DNA from: Isoetes taiwanensis
Taxonomy: Eukaryota > Streptophyta > Lycopodiopsida > Isoetales > Isoetaceae
Direction: 5' to 3'
DNA length: 64,000 bases
NCBI GenBank assembly: GCA_021234155.1
Contig: JAJEKV010000105.1
Location: forward strand, 2,206,494 to 2,270,493
A program made the position numbers and the translations under genes. The notes below the pieces were generated by a model. It had not been told where the DNA came from. It was given only the letters and a program-made list of their open reading frames with translations, and ran no database searches. Positions 45,035-58,596 of the stretch are shown piece by piece (the first letter of the stretch is position 1; every line of letters begins with the position of its first letter).

Positions 45035-46085
45035 AGGTCATAAGGTTTCTTGCTCATGCAACAATGCAACCTTTGACCTAATTATTCTTCCTGAGACACA
45101 TTATGTAAGGATATTTGTTAATCTCCACATATATGATAATCATTGTTAACATTAACACTTCTTTAGGGGCCTATAAATGGTATTTGTGCCGGCAAGGAGG
45201 TAGGCCACACAAAGATGTTGGAATTATTATCCAGGAACCGAGCGGCAGGGGATGAGATGAGAAGAGGAGGAGAAGAACAGAGGCCAGAATGAAGAGAGCC
45301 CGTGAAAGCGAAAGAAAAAGGAGAAGAGATGTTTGGAAGAAACAAGGCAGAAGGGGATGAGAAGGTAATGTAGATGTGAGTGCCACGGTTACAATTATAT
45401 ATTGGAAGACCATTAATTGAGGTGTCACAGTTCCTAGACTCCGATTGCCCTAGGCTAACATGGTTGAATGAGGCTTTCAGGAAGCTGAACCACACGCATT
45501 TCTGCGATTGTGTGTTCAGTATTCCATGGCTGATGCTGTGACTGTGAGCGATGCGCCTCGAGGCAAGCTTTGCGTGGACTAACCATGGTACACAGGCATG
45601 CACCGCCATTCTTAAGCTTTCACATCTCCTTGGACGCTAATTCCCAAGGAGTGAAATTCATGGGAAAAATAATCCTCCACATAGGACTTTTTTTTTTTTA
45701 TGTTGAAGTTGGTTTGTGCTGGTTTGAATATCTGTCTTGCTCTCCCTGCCTTACTGGGCAATAGTTGATCCTCTTTGGGAAGGGCCTTGAGGGGCCATGG
45801 ATGATCCGAAGTTGTTGTTGACGGCGAGACTGAAGAGTTTTAGAGTGAAATGAAACATGTCTTGAGCGTGCAGATTGTCCAAACTCACTTGTTCAAGGAA
45901 TACACAGGGCATGAGAGCAAGCTTTGTTCTCTTGCTTTTTTGTATGTGTCTGTTGAGGAAGGTGCTGTGTTGCTTCTAGTGGGTTTCCCAAGTTAGAGCT
46001 CATGTGAAGTTATGGCGTGTTTGCGTATGTACAGTTCAAGTTACGCAATATGGAGCATAAGTCTTGTTCGAATGTGGCACTGGCG
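45035..46085. other. Spacer with no supported gene
   Basis: A purine-rich stretch (45.24-45.36 kb) causes long minus-strand frames, but I see no conserved motif. Confidence 0.4.
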
Positions 46086-46089
46086 CGGC

Positions 46090-47100
46090 CTTCCACCACT
46101 GAAGCTTATCGTGCCGTAGACTCGGCGAGAAATCCCCGTCCGGCTCAACAACCGCGCCCACGGACCCTCAAAGTCTATCCGCACTCTGGAGACCTCAGTA
46201 GTGCGGGAAGGAGATTTCTGAAGGTGTCTTCTGTGCCCTGGGCTCCCTATACAGGCGGAAGCATAAACACGTCGAGACAATACAACCCATGCGGCTACCT
46301 CGAGGTAGCTCAGCATACATCCATAGATGCAAAGAATTTATAATCATATGCCATAAAACATGAGAGCTCCTGCAGTAATCGGCACATGGGGTGGTCAGTG
46401 AAACTAGATAGGCCTCAGATAGAAGCGAGACGAGTGCAACAATGGCGTGGTGGCATGGAAGACAATGGCTAGGGTTGACCACTCCATCCGCCCCTCCTGT
46501 GCATACTTTGCGGATGGGCTAGATCAAAATTGTGGCATGACTCTAACCTTCGGATCACATAATCCATGGCATCACCGGGACTACTCGAGTTGCATCTCCG
46601 GTCCGGCGAGGTAGGAAGGGTTGCATCTCCCTTCTAAAGTCTAGAGGCTCCGCAGGCGGCTGAAGAATCGTGACGACACACGGTCGTGCCAGCTGAACCC
46701 CCAAAGTAAGAGCCCAGGCTGACACTTGCAACTCTTGAGATGCGAGGCGACACCATTGCCCGGGGAGGTGCCGGGACCCATGCCAGCCCACAGGCGGCGA
46801 CCATAAACTACATGCTGTGGGATCCCCGAAGCCCCCACTCGGCCGGATCACCCCATCTTGCCTCTAGCCCGTTGTGTGGTCTTTGAGTCACATCATAGCT
46901 TCCACCAGCCGGTGGGTTCCTATGCAGGCCGCAGTGTGGGAACTAAAGGGATCTACACTAGACATACATATGGCCCTGGGTCTCTACCCCCTTCCCAACA
47001 CAAGGAAGACCTTAGCATGATCAGCCATCATCACACCGTCATCTTGAACAATATCATGAACATCTCCAACTCGTCAACCATATCAACTATCGATTTAGGG
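46090..47100. repeat. R2 repeat, copy B
   Basis: Block-by-block similarity to 12.42-13.35 kb: CTAGGGTT, CCCCTCCTGTGCATACTTTG, CATGACTCTAACC, ACTACTCGAGTTGCATC, GGTTGCATCTCCC, GCCGGTGGG and CTCTACCCCCTTCCCAACAC. Long open frames on both strands here reflect high GC content. Telobox-like AGGGTTAGGGTT follows at about 47.37 kb, as in copy C. Confidence 0.55.
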
Positions 47101-47104
47101 TTCC

Positions 47105-50100
47105 TTGATTAGGGTTCAAGGAAATGTTCAACAAAGATCTAGGGTGGCTCTCGCTGCTTCGGGTGAACTAACATGAACTCTCAACCTACCTCCTCAGGCG
47201 CTTCCTCCCATCGGGTATCCCTTACTCCTAGGCGTGGTTGAGACTTGCTCCCTCTACCACCTTCTAGGAAATTCTTTGCTCCAGGCTAAAATTGTAATGA
47301 CGATCTCGAAGCGTGGTTTTTTCGGAGACACGTGAATGAGTTAGTCTTTGGGTGGAAAAAGGTCTAGGGTTAGGGTTAGAGCTAATATAGGTGTGTGGGA
47401 CCACATGGGATGCCCGTGGCACCACTAGGATGGTAGTGTGGGCGGTTGCCCAATAGGATAAGGCCATGTGGAAATGGGCCTTATCCTGGATTATCTAAGT
47501 TAAACACTTAGCAGATGTGCCTGCCACTTTCTAAGGCATACAAGGCTACATAGGTAGACTTGTATGGTGGCAACTCGAGGAATATCACGTGTTGCCAAGT
47601 ATGTTCCTGGAAGCGTCACTATTGCTACTATTCATCTTGTTGTTTATGCGTGACATAAGGCTTGTTGATATAAAACACTTTGTTGCTCGATTTATACTCT
47701 TATTTATGCGATTTATATTAAATGCCTTTTGGAAATTAGGTTATCTTATTTTATTTTGAAGTTTGACACTTTGTCACGGTAGCAATTTTTGGAATTATCA
47801 ATGGTCATAGAATGTGAGGGTCAGGATTGATTTTTTTTTTTTTTTTTATGTAATAGCATTAATTTTGGAAGCGTAATTTTGAAAGTGGACCTTCTTGTTG
47901 GTTTTGATTATTGTGTCATAGCATATGCTAGCAAATTAAGGCTAAACAAGCACTAAGTGACCCTATTAAGTAGTGGGGCTTAATTGTAACAACAATGCTG
48001 TAGTGACACCTAAAATCCTTTTATAGTTTGGGAACCCTTATATGTAAGTGGTGATGATAGTCCACAATAAGATTTCGGATAAAGGCATGACCAATGGTGG
48101 AGTCATTATTGGATGTTTGGTTGTGTCTAAGTTTTAGATTAAACATCCCTTTGAAAATTCTAACCGCGATAATTAATGCTAGCGAAGGGATGTGGCTCAA
48201 AAAAATCCTAAAGGGATCTATGAGCAAATTTTATCTTGATATCCTAGGTTTCTGAGCTGACAGGAGCCTTTGGTCTTAAAATAGTGAACTTACGGCCCGA
48301 CGCGGCTTGAATGATGATGGTTGAGTATTACTTGGGGAGCCTTAATGGCAAAAGTTTGAATGGGATAGTTAGCGGACTAAAGGAAGAGTATGGAGTGGTA
48401 TGCGAATGAGGGATGATTGGGATATTTTACATTGAAGCGGTGCGGACACTATAGGCGAGAGGCTTAAGTGGTGCTAACTTGATACCTTGCGGTTTGAGGA
48501 TGGAAAGGCAAGAAGCGTGGAAGAGGGTCGATCGGGGAAGGGGATATCTTGATAATAATACTTGGTGGCATTATGGCAAAAGAGCTTATCCATTTAATGA
48601 GAAACAAGCAACCTGGTTTTGGCCGGAAACAACTATACCATGGAGCAAGACATCCACGAAACACAAGTGGATGGGATTACATGCATGATAGCGAGGATCA
48701 GGGTAAAATTTGTAATTCTTGCTTGCAAATGAATATGCATCTAAGAGTGGAGGATGAGTACAAAATAAAAGCAAGGCAGGTGGTTCTTGTAAGTGGCGGG
48801 GGCAACAATTTATAAGCTTATACATCAAGCTTTTTGATGGGACCCTATGTCTGCAAGGTAGGTAGCGAGGGACATCAAACAATTTATGGGACCCTATGTG
48901 CAAGGTAGGTAGCGGTAGGCGGTATTTATGAAATGCTAACATTGGAATGGTTCTATAGACCATCCTAAGCGCTCTTTGCTTTATGATGCTCACGGCATGC
49001 TCCCTTAGCCTTTTTGAAAATGATTTGTAAGCGCTAATAGTTTCTATGAAGGGAGACAATAGGCTAATGTTTATGATTAAAGCTTAGCTAGGAATGCATT
49101 GTGCTTGCAAGAAGAATCTTTATTATTAGGGGCTGTATGGCCGGCGTGTGGATAAGCACTAAGTGGCACTATGTTTAAATGAATTACGGTAGATGCTTAG
49201 TGAACCGCAGGACTTAGAAACATAAATCACGAGGTCTATTTCTTTTTCTTCTTTATCGATCCAAGGACAAAATGGTCTGATGAGTGAAAGCGATAAGCCA
49301 AGAAGCTCCCATAACCTTTGGCCTGCATCGTCTGGATTATTACTAATGTGTGCATGTGGTTGGCTCTTGGTACGAGAACTTCTTCTCTCATTGTCACTCC
49401 TTTTGTTTTGATCAAGTCTTGAAGATGCGGAATCTTAACGTAAGTGGTTAAGGACAGAACTGACTTACCTGAAATATCTAAGTTATTTCACGCTTTGGAG
49501 ACAAGGTATGAAGATTGGCTGATGGAAGTAAACTACGACTATAAATATGAACTATTACGGTTATTCTCTGAATAATGAGCACAGTTTACAAATATGTATC
49601 TAAATGCTGAAAATTTTCCTTGATAATCAGTAATTTCTTATGAATATAGTAAACATAAGGAGGAGCATGCGAGACTTGTTAAGCGGCACAACATCGAGCA
49701 TTTTTGTGATGGCGAAACAAGCTTACTTTTCATTATTAGTGATGATATGATGCGATTTTTTACATTTACGCATTTTGAGATTTTAGTTTTGACTTAGCTT
49801 CCATTAGTCTTTGGATATAAAGATAGTCACGGAAGTATTTGTGGTACAATGAATTATGTGGTTGCCTTCTTGCAACTTGGTTGCTAAAGTCATTGCATGA
49901 ATAACATTTAGCGCACGAGACATCAAAGGATTTTGGGATACTTTCAAAGGTCGATTAGTGCGGGATGGCTACTAAGATAATCAAACAATTGATTTTACAT
50001 TAGAAAATTGTAATTTGCATCATTAGCACAAGGATATTGATGATAGCTACCTAAAGGCTGTTTACTAGCAGTAGTATTAAAGCATATGTATTTGGCATTT

Positions 50101-52520
50101 AAACTTGTTTTATAGCTTTGAGAAATAATGAATAAGCAAACACTAGTATAGCGGTTTCATAAATTCCATATATTTGTCTATTCTAGCACATGTAGTTATA
50201 CCTTGAGATCATATTACTTGGTAAGACTTTAAGCCCAGAATAGGGGTAGATTACGTCTGGATTGGAGGATATTCCATCTTAGGCTAGCTTCGGCCGATGC
50301 TTGTGGGATGACCGCGATTACCAAGGGATTGAATGAGGTATGTAGCGAGGTCCTGAAGTAAGGCTTTTGTCAAGGCTAGTTACGGCTGAGTTTTTAGACA
50401 CTTCATCATTGGTCTTGTCCGGTGAAATATCTTTCCATGGTTTTACATTTGAGAGCCAACTCTCAATAATCTGTAAAGATTATGATAAATTTGGTATATT
50501 ATTACGGTAAAAGTTGTTTTGGTTGTTTCATACTTGAGGGAATCATTGTTTTGAGGCTGATAATATGAGAATAGTTCTAGCCACATGGAACCGAGGTGTG
50601 GCCATTGGGTATGGTAATGCTAAAATTGAATACTTGAACAAAGTGGTCCGGCTCTTTGTTATATGCATAAAGAATGGAAACATACATCAACTTATATTGG
50701 AGAAGGAGTGCGATAAGAACAGGAGCAATTTTCAACCATATCCATTTGGGATTCAATGAATGGTTAGATGCGATGCAAAATCTGCAAAGTTGGCTTAATG
50801 TGTGGAATGATGTTATGAAAATGGTGGAAGCAATATATAAGGCCATCTAGGACAAAATTTATGAATTTACCGCCAAGGGACGCAGCTAAGGAGGAAATTC
50901 TTGAGGGGTGTAGTTTGCCTTGGAAGTGACGGAAATATATCATTAAAAAAACCAGATGATGGTAAGGTAAGCTGTTTTGCATATCTTGGGAAGTATCTAT
51001 GCCCTCTTGATGTGGCGGGGAGATGACAATGATGATCCTTTGGGAGAGCACATTATCGAGAACATGAGAAGTAAGGCCACACTTCGCGGACTTAACCGAG
51101 AACAACTTAAATGATGTGGGTAAGGATTTCGAGTTTAACTTCTATAGCGCTCCCATTCCGCTTATCCACAGAAAAGATTTGGTAGTAGGACATGCGGCCT
51201 TACGTAACCAAGAATTTGGAGAGCGAAAGAACTTTGGAGCTTTGGCCCCAATTAGCAAAAAGTCTGGATTACTTTGGGAGAAATTCCGAGGAGGGAAGCT
51301 TGATTAACATGGCAAAAGGCGGTAGCCTTTAAGTGTGAAGGTCATAAAAAGGAAAAGACTTAAATTAAGGTTTTGATCATAGGTTTTCGACCAAAAGCTT
51401 AGCGAGGGGATGATTGTATATATGTGAAACAAAAGGCACATGGCCTATCAAGTAGTTAAGAAGGTGATTTCTATCTTAAGCGAATATGGAGAACAATGTG
51501 TCCTATATATCTTGAACCCAGTGGCAAAGGGAGATATACTTGTAAAGAAATATGACTTGGTTGGACCAAGGGATTTGGTATATGTTCAATAACTTGGACA
51601 AAATTTATCTGAAGTATCGGTTGCTAAAGACAAATGTTTCCTATTAAAGAAAGTGCTTGAAGATCACTCTTAAAGCCAACATCATAGCTTTTATCTCCTA
51701 TTTGGAAATAAGAAAATGCTTATTGGGATGGCAGTATGATGCATCTTTACGATAAATAGGCCGGTCGAGGGTGAATTACCTTCAAGGCAAAATGAAGCCT
51801 GAAATCGTGAAAAACAAATAAACTAAAATTAGGCCTTTGGAATATCTTGAAGACTCCGACTGGCCACGACAGCGATTGGTAGTAAGGCAATGGAAAAATA
51901 AGGAAGACCTAAGGCTAGGGCAGCATCTGATATACCTAGTGCTGGTTATAGGCCTCAAGAATCACAAGACCACCGCTATCTTCTTGATTTAACTAGCCTC
52001 ATCTGCGGTGGGACACTTTCGACAACAAAGGCAAATAATGAGGGAACACACAAGAATGGTGTTTGATGTAAATGCCACTGAAAGCTCAAAATTATAGAAA
52101 ATATGAAAGTAGAGATCCATTATCCTGAAAATCACGTGGTTCGCATTCTCAAATGTTTTAAAATTTGAGATCTAATAGATATTATGCTAAAACATATGGC
52201 ATTACATATATATGCATATTTTTCACAAAAGATACCTCAAAACTTGGCCAAATGACCTATTTATGAGTTTGAAAGCATAAAAGCTTATAGGCCATGACCT
52301 ATAGCATCGATCCGAGCCATGGGATCGCCATTACGAGAGGACGAGCTACTATATCAGGCCATTTCCTCTTTTCGGGCCGGTTATGGCGTCTTCTCACAGC
52401 GGCTCTTCTTCTATTCTAGATTTGCTTCCCCTCCTCATCTTCTCCTCTTCATCTTAGGCATCTTCTTTATCTTTACCACCATCTTTTTCCCGAGGTAGCT
52501 TAGCTCTAGAACGCGATGAT
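47105..52520. other. Decayed, unclassified sequence with coding-like patches
   Basis: No family recognised. Coding-like pieces on plus: 48550-48790 (ELIHLMRNKQPGFGRKQLYH), 50565-50759, 50930-51000 (KPDDGKVSCFAYLGKYLCPL), 51116-51307 and 51440-51610 (AYQVVKKVISILSEYGEQ, DILVKKYDLVGPRDLVYV). They may be one broken gene or an element of a type I do not know. A 48-bp duplication with GGGACCCTATGT-GCAAGGTAGGTAGCG is at 48.84-48.92 kb. A poly-T is at about 47831-47847. Confidence 0.35.
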
Positions 52521-52523
52521 TCC

Positions 52524-54423
52524 TTACTAGGGGTGGCGAGAGCTTTTCATGTTTGATTCCACTATCAATTGGTTATGGTTTGCTCTTATTTGTTGATTTA
52601 CTTGAAATTGTTTTGGTTGATGAGCCTTTGATTATGGACTTGAGTTGTGTGGTGATTGTTTTGTCAATTGAGCTTTTGTAGTACTTGTGCATGCAAATGT
52701 ATAGATTATGGCGTGGGACACAACCCGATTACTCTTTGGTATTTGTCAAGTTGTTATTCCTGCACCTTAAGAATTTCCATGATTACGTTGTTCCGCATTT
52801 GACTCCAAAGCGGTACGTTTTTCCATCTTACGCAAAGGGGTTTGCATCGATCTGGTTGATGCATTTGAAGTTGGTTTTTCGCCGTCTTTGCTGGTAGGTT
52901 CGACCAGGCTTGCCTACGCCAATTTCTATCGCATCACTATATGTATCTCACTTGTCTTTTAATGTTTTTGTTTTGTTCTCTAGAAATTCTTCTGATTGGC
53001 ATTCCACGAATTCTCGCTCATCTCGGTACTTCCTGCGTCACGGTCGAGGCACAGTAGTGGGGCTGCATTTTGTTGAGAGCGTTCGAGGGGCATCTTGGTG
53101 GGCGTGCCTTTCGACCCTGTTCATGCTTGAGATCTTCGTGGTAAAACTTTTTATATTCGGCTTCCTCTTTGAATCTTTTTCCCTGCATTCATGTCTCATA
53201 GGCCTTATAATTTTTTCCCATGAACTCACAGATTGCGGCCTAAGCCATCGATTTATCCTGGGGAATCGGATCTAGCAGCTTCTTTTTTCCGGCTGGTCGG
53301 TAGTTTAAGTTTCCATAGGGGCTACGTGAAACGTCTTGGCGAAGCGGAGGAAGTTGGAGCTGCATGCATATGCTTCATGTCGATTTTTCAGCCACGATCT
53401 CAACCATAAATTAGAACTGCATTTGCTGCCACACATCCTGCCTTTTTTGGACATCACCACGAAGAATTATCGGGCACGTATTTCCATCATCACAGGGCTC
53501 CCTATCACGTTTGACAGCAATTGATGGAGTTACCTCGAGTCTTCGTAGTTTCACTTTTCACTTGGAGCTACTTTGGTCACCTTCTCGATGTATTCATACG
53601 ATTTCATTTGCTCAGGATTCAGGCATCCCAGTCACTCACTACCTTCTCCCATGTATATTTCTTCTTTTTGTATGTCTTGTCTTGATTATCCCAATGGTGC
53701 GCATTTGGAAGTGGCGTCCGGTCTTGGCCTCCATTTTTATCTCAATTGATCCTCTTAGATGCTTGCTATAAAGGATAAAACACGGATGTGTAGTTTTTGG
53801 TCTAGGTAAATTGTATATAATGTGATTTTCTCCTTTTTCACCATCGGGGTTGCAATTCCAAGTCATTATTAAACACGCCTTTTTCTGCTTGTTGCAATGT
53901 GGTTCTTCCCATCCATGTGTTGGAATTGGTATTTTCGACAAGATATGACTATGAGTCGGTCATGATAGGTGTATTTCAGTTTGTTTCTCCTTAAGTCACG
54001 GGAGCTTGTCGGAGACGAATTGATATCTTTGTCTATGCTAATTTGAGCCTTGCCCTGTTGTATAAGAAAGATGGTCGTCTTAATGAAGATTGCTCGGTCG
54101 ATTGCTCATTTTTGTATATTTCCTTTATGTGTGCTCCGAGCAGCACGATCTTTCTGTGGTGAGAAAATTTTGCCATCGACGATGAAGCGAAGATCGGCTT
54201 ACCGCGGAATGCCTTTATTGTTCATTAAGGTTAGGTGGGAAGCTAGCGAGAAAGGGTTTATGGCATCGTTTTTGAGGGATGAACCAAAGCCAAGAATCTA
54301 AAGTTTGAGACCACGTCTCTCAGCGATTCACGTACATTCAAGTTGTGAAGGGAGTGCCATCCGCGGCGGATGCATGTCCCAAAGGGAGCGAGGCAGGAAA
54401 GCGGTATACGCTTTCGGATGGAT
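52524..54423. repeat. Direct duplication D, copy 2
   Basis: Partner of 39818-41638. 52524-53917 is the host sequence; 53918 onwards is the Copia insertion. The host sequence probably resumes after the Copia at 58811. Host identity is unknown. Confidence 0.8.
53918..54127 (+). repeat. Copia 5' LTR
   Basis: 210 bp, TGTTGGAATTGG...TTTCCTTTA. Shared with the 3' LTR are ACAAGATATGACTATG-GTCGG, GATAGGTGTATTTC-GTTTG and TTAATGAA-GATTGCT. It is preceded by target-site copy CCATG (53913-53917) and followed by a damaged primer site (54128-54143). Confidence 0.85.
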
Positions 54424-57400
54424 CTGAGAGGCTGGAGACTATAAGACAAGGTGCCAATTACGGATGATAATCTTGTACCCGAGTAGAAAACTGTGCAAAG
54501 AAGGATGCATAGAACAATTGAACACCATGTATCGAGGAAAAAGCACTTTCAGCCGAGGGCCAACCTACGATGCATGTCTTCCGCAGTAAGAAATTGAAGG
54601 ATTGCGTATCTTTTACTTCTGCTAAGGGAATATATCTCCCAAAAAAAATTAAAGCGGTTGCTCTTGCGGCTGCAAGATGGAGAAAAGGATTAGACAATGA
54701 TTTGATTGTGGGGAGCACTTTGTTGGGGCTTTACCCGTTTGCTTACAATAATGTGTTAAGAGCTGATTTGGATCTTGAGCATGTGGAACTAGAATGGGCA
54801 TGTCGACAAATTCTTATGGAAGAAGCAAATCAAGGCTGACAATAAAAAGGCGAGGGCAACAAGAGGGGCATGCACTCGTGGAAGTTAAGAAGGAAGGGAT
54901 TGAGTCGGGAAGTGTTACGAGGGTAGCAACAAGCATGGGCACCTTAAGGTACTTTGAGCGGATAAGCGAAGAGAAAACATCAAAATTTGAAGATGCGAGA
55001 AGATGGAGTGCTAGGAAAGAAAAGAGCTATGCTCATGGACATAAAGCTTCTAAAGCAAATGGAAATATGCGATTAGGATAAGCGATTCTGGCGGTGATTC
55101 CTTGGTTTACTGGCTAAGAGCACCACATTGGTACAACAACAAGAGCATAACCATTTTAGGTTTTTTTACGTGATGGCCCATTTTCTCAAATATTTTCTTA
55201 TGATCTTTGCATCCTAGATCCAATGTGCGAAGTAAGTTTTTTAGTCCGTTCTGTGGGCGGGGAGTATGCATGGTCTGACCTTAAGGACATGGAGTTCTTT
55301 TGAATTTGGTTCGAGAGCTTGTCCCAAGGTTGTTGGTACTGGACTACGGTGCCAGCGACCTACATGACTGTATGTAAGGATCATTTAGTTAACCTGCAGA
55401 TCTTCAAGGCAACAAAGTGAAAATAGGCGAGGTGTCTTTGAACATCAAAAGGGATCGGAGAAGTAACATTGGAGCTTCAAGCTGGAAGCCGGAAACTCCA
55501 AAAACTTTATATGTTCCAAATTAAAGGAAGTTAATCTTATTTCTATCTCTAAAATGGATGCTGCTGGGACAACTGCAACTTTTGGTGACAAAAATGTATC
55601 ATCAGGATAGGCAACACAACATTTTGGCACAAGGTGAGCGAAGGTGCCTTATACAAAATTGAGTTGAGTGTCAAAGTCTTGTGTAGTAGCACTCAATGCC
55701 TCACGCACAAACATGCATCAAATTTGGCATGAAAGGCGGGACATGCCAACTATTAATTTTAAAGGCTATAGCGGCTGAGAATTTTGTTAATGGCTTGCCA
55801 GATCAAAAGAACCTCGGGGATTTGAGGGATCGCCTTTGGGGAGAAAATTGGCGAGGAAGCCATATCATAGATGGGCTCGGGCAAAAGTAGCATTGGGGTA
55901 GTACACATATGGACGGGGACCAGCTTTCGGAGTCACATCTTTGGGAGGATCGAGGTTCTTTCTTCTCATATTGATGATTTCATTAGAAAGATTTGGGTAT
56001 TTTTCCTTGCATTCCGATGTTTTATGCATTTCAAAGAATGAAACTCATGACTGAAAATTTCAAGCAAAAAAGCTGTTAAAACGATTAGAACTGAATCAAA
56101 GTGAGGAGAATTCGTAAGGCTGGAATTCCTGAGAATTTCTGCGGGGGGTTTAGGATTACATCCACGAGACCTCCGTTTAGCGCAGGAACATCAGCGAGAA
56201 TACCAAGTGCGTTGGCGCCAAGAGCGCAACTGTGCTTTCCGAATGTGCAAGATCCATCTTTGCTTTCAAAAAGACGTGAACACAAGTTTTGGTGAAGCGT
56301 GCACACTTTGCTGTTTACATTATCAACAGGGTCCCATACCGAAGCATTAGCCAAAAGCGGGTTCACGAAGAAACTGGGTGGCTTAAGAAGCCAAATGTGG
56401 TGATTTGAAGGGGTTTTGGATGCCTGACTTATGCACACCTCTCCAAGATATGAATGAGAAGGTAAGCTTTCTAAGAGATCCATTCCTTGCATGTTTGTGG
56501 AGTTCGTCGAGCAGCACATAAAAGGTTACAAAATTTTATTTGGTTTGTACCTAGCACTTCGGAAGATGATTGTTGAATTGTTTCCTTCAATGAGTATGAT
56601 TCTGATCTTGGCAAACACAAATTCCCCTGTCGAGGGCCCTCTTGAACTTGCTCAGAATCCAGCCCATGGCTCCTAGTTCCAGTTCTAGTGGCTGATGAGA
56701 TTGATGATCCTCATGACATTCCTCGAGCGAGAATGTCGGAGGTGAAGATGATGATATCTACGCTCACCAATCCCGAGAACCTAGAGGTCCTCTCGACCAC
56801 ACAAGCCCCACCACTAAAATCGCGGGACTATTTGGACGACAAGAAACCTCATGGATACGCCTACTTGGCATTGCATAGTTGTGGCTCAAATGATGAACTG
56901 GATGCATACCAAGATGCCATTATAGGATGCGCGGTGATCTATGGAAAAGCGATATGGCTGAGAATTTGAGTCCTTCTGTGAGATGGAACTTGGGAGCTTT
57001 GTCCATTACCACGGCCGAGAAAGGCGTTTCTTGTAAATGGGTATCTGAAGCTCAGAATATAACTTGACACAATGAGACCACCGATACAAAGCTCGATTGG
57101 TGGCTAGGGAGGCATTGAGACCCAGGGGATTGATTTTCATGAGACTTATGCACGTGGCGGATTAACCACGTCTTGAATTGGTTTTAGCCATGGCGGCCTT
57201 AAACTTGACATCAACGGATGGGCGTTAAATTAAGCCTTCCTTCATGGAAAGCTTGATGCCGAAGTGTACATGAAGCAACGCATTTGGCTTGTCAATGGAG
57301 CAAAAACCGGTTTGTAAATTGAAAGCAATCTATGGTTTTAGGTCTTCCGCGACTTTGGTACAAAACCATCCACGGTTTCTTTCTTTGCTCAAGGGTTCCA

Positions 57401-58582
57401 CCAGTGATCTGGAATTGGGCATTATATATCAAGCGCGTGGACATGGTTTATCATCATAGTTTTATACAGCGATGATCTCATTTTGGCTGCTAATTCTCTC
57501 TTGGTCTCATCGCGACAAACTAAAAGCCCCTCTCGACGAGCAATTCCACATGGCTGATTTGGGCCTCCTGTGTACTTTAAACTTGGCATTGGTTGTCCAA
57601 GATCAGCACCCATTCTATTAAAAAGGCATTGAATCACTGCTCGGAGATGTAATATGATTGGTTCCACACAAAAGGTTAAAATGCGTATACGCCTCCCAAA
57701 CTTTGGCGTTGACATGTGTCTCGGACTCCCAACGCTAAACATGCCATAAAGAAGACACATTCCTTCTGCGCGGTGTTGTAGGCTCGCTAATGCATTTTCA
57801 TGGTCTACACATGCCGACATAGAAGTGTCATCACGGTAGGCAGTTCATGGAGAATCGAGGCATTGACATTGGAAGGCGGTCAAAGCGCATCATAGGTACC
57901 TCGGCCACACCTCCCGTCTTGGAATTTTCTATCAAGGTGGCGGCCTCCTTCTCCAGTCCTCGAGGGCTTTGTGGATCACCCGGATTATGGAGGTGATCTG
58001 GTGTTGAAAGTCTCGGTTGAAGCATTGCTTTTCTTGCAAGGGAGTGGTCGGTTGGTCGGCCGAGAAAGCAAAAGAACCCTTACAATCTGGCTTTATCACT
58101 GATGCGAGTATATAGCCATTCTTGTTGCTTCAAAGAAACCACCCCAGTTGAAGGCTTCTGCGCACCCCTTGTGAGCAGCCGAAGCCTGATGATCTTCAAT
58201 GACAATAGAGCAGCGGTATGCCTAGTTAAGAATCCGAGCAATTGGGCCGAAGGCAAAGCACATAGAGACCGATGCCACTTCACTTTCGTGAGAAAGTTGG
58301 AAAGGCAAGATTGTCATTAAGCATCTTAGCACATATCTTATGGCCGGTGATGTTACGACAAAACTCTTGGAAGAAAGAACCTGGCTGAGTGTCTTGCGAA
58401 ATAAGGGATGGTAGAAGCATAAATTCACGGAGGAACAAAATCTAGCGGCAAAAGAGTCATTCGGATTTATTTCATGTTTATCTTTTCATTGTCTTTTCCT
58501 TTCGGCATTAAGTATTTCATTAGTTTGTTATTTGTATCGGTACAGTGGGTTTTCTTTTGAAGCGAAGGGAACCCATGTCCGA

Positions 58583-58596
58583 AATCTTGAAGGGGG
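58583..58596 (+). other. Polypurine-like tract before 3' LTR
   Basis: AATCTTGAAGGGGG directly abuts the TGTTGG start of the 3' LTR, the expected plus-strand primer position. Confidence 0.7.

Noticed and set aside
46017-46851. Overlapping open frames on both strands
   Set aside because: Result of high GC content in R2 copy B; copy A does not keep the frames.
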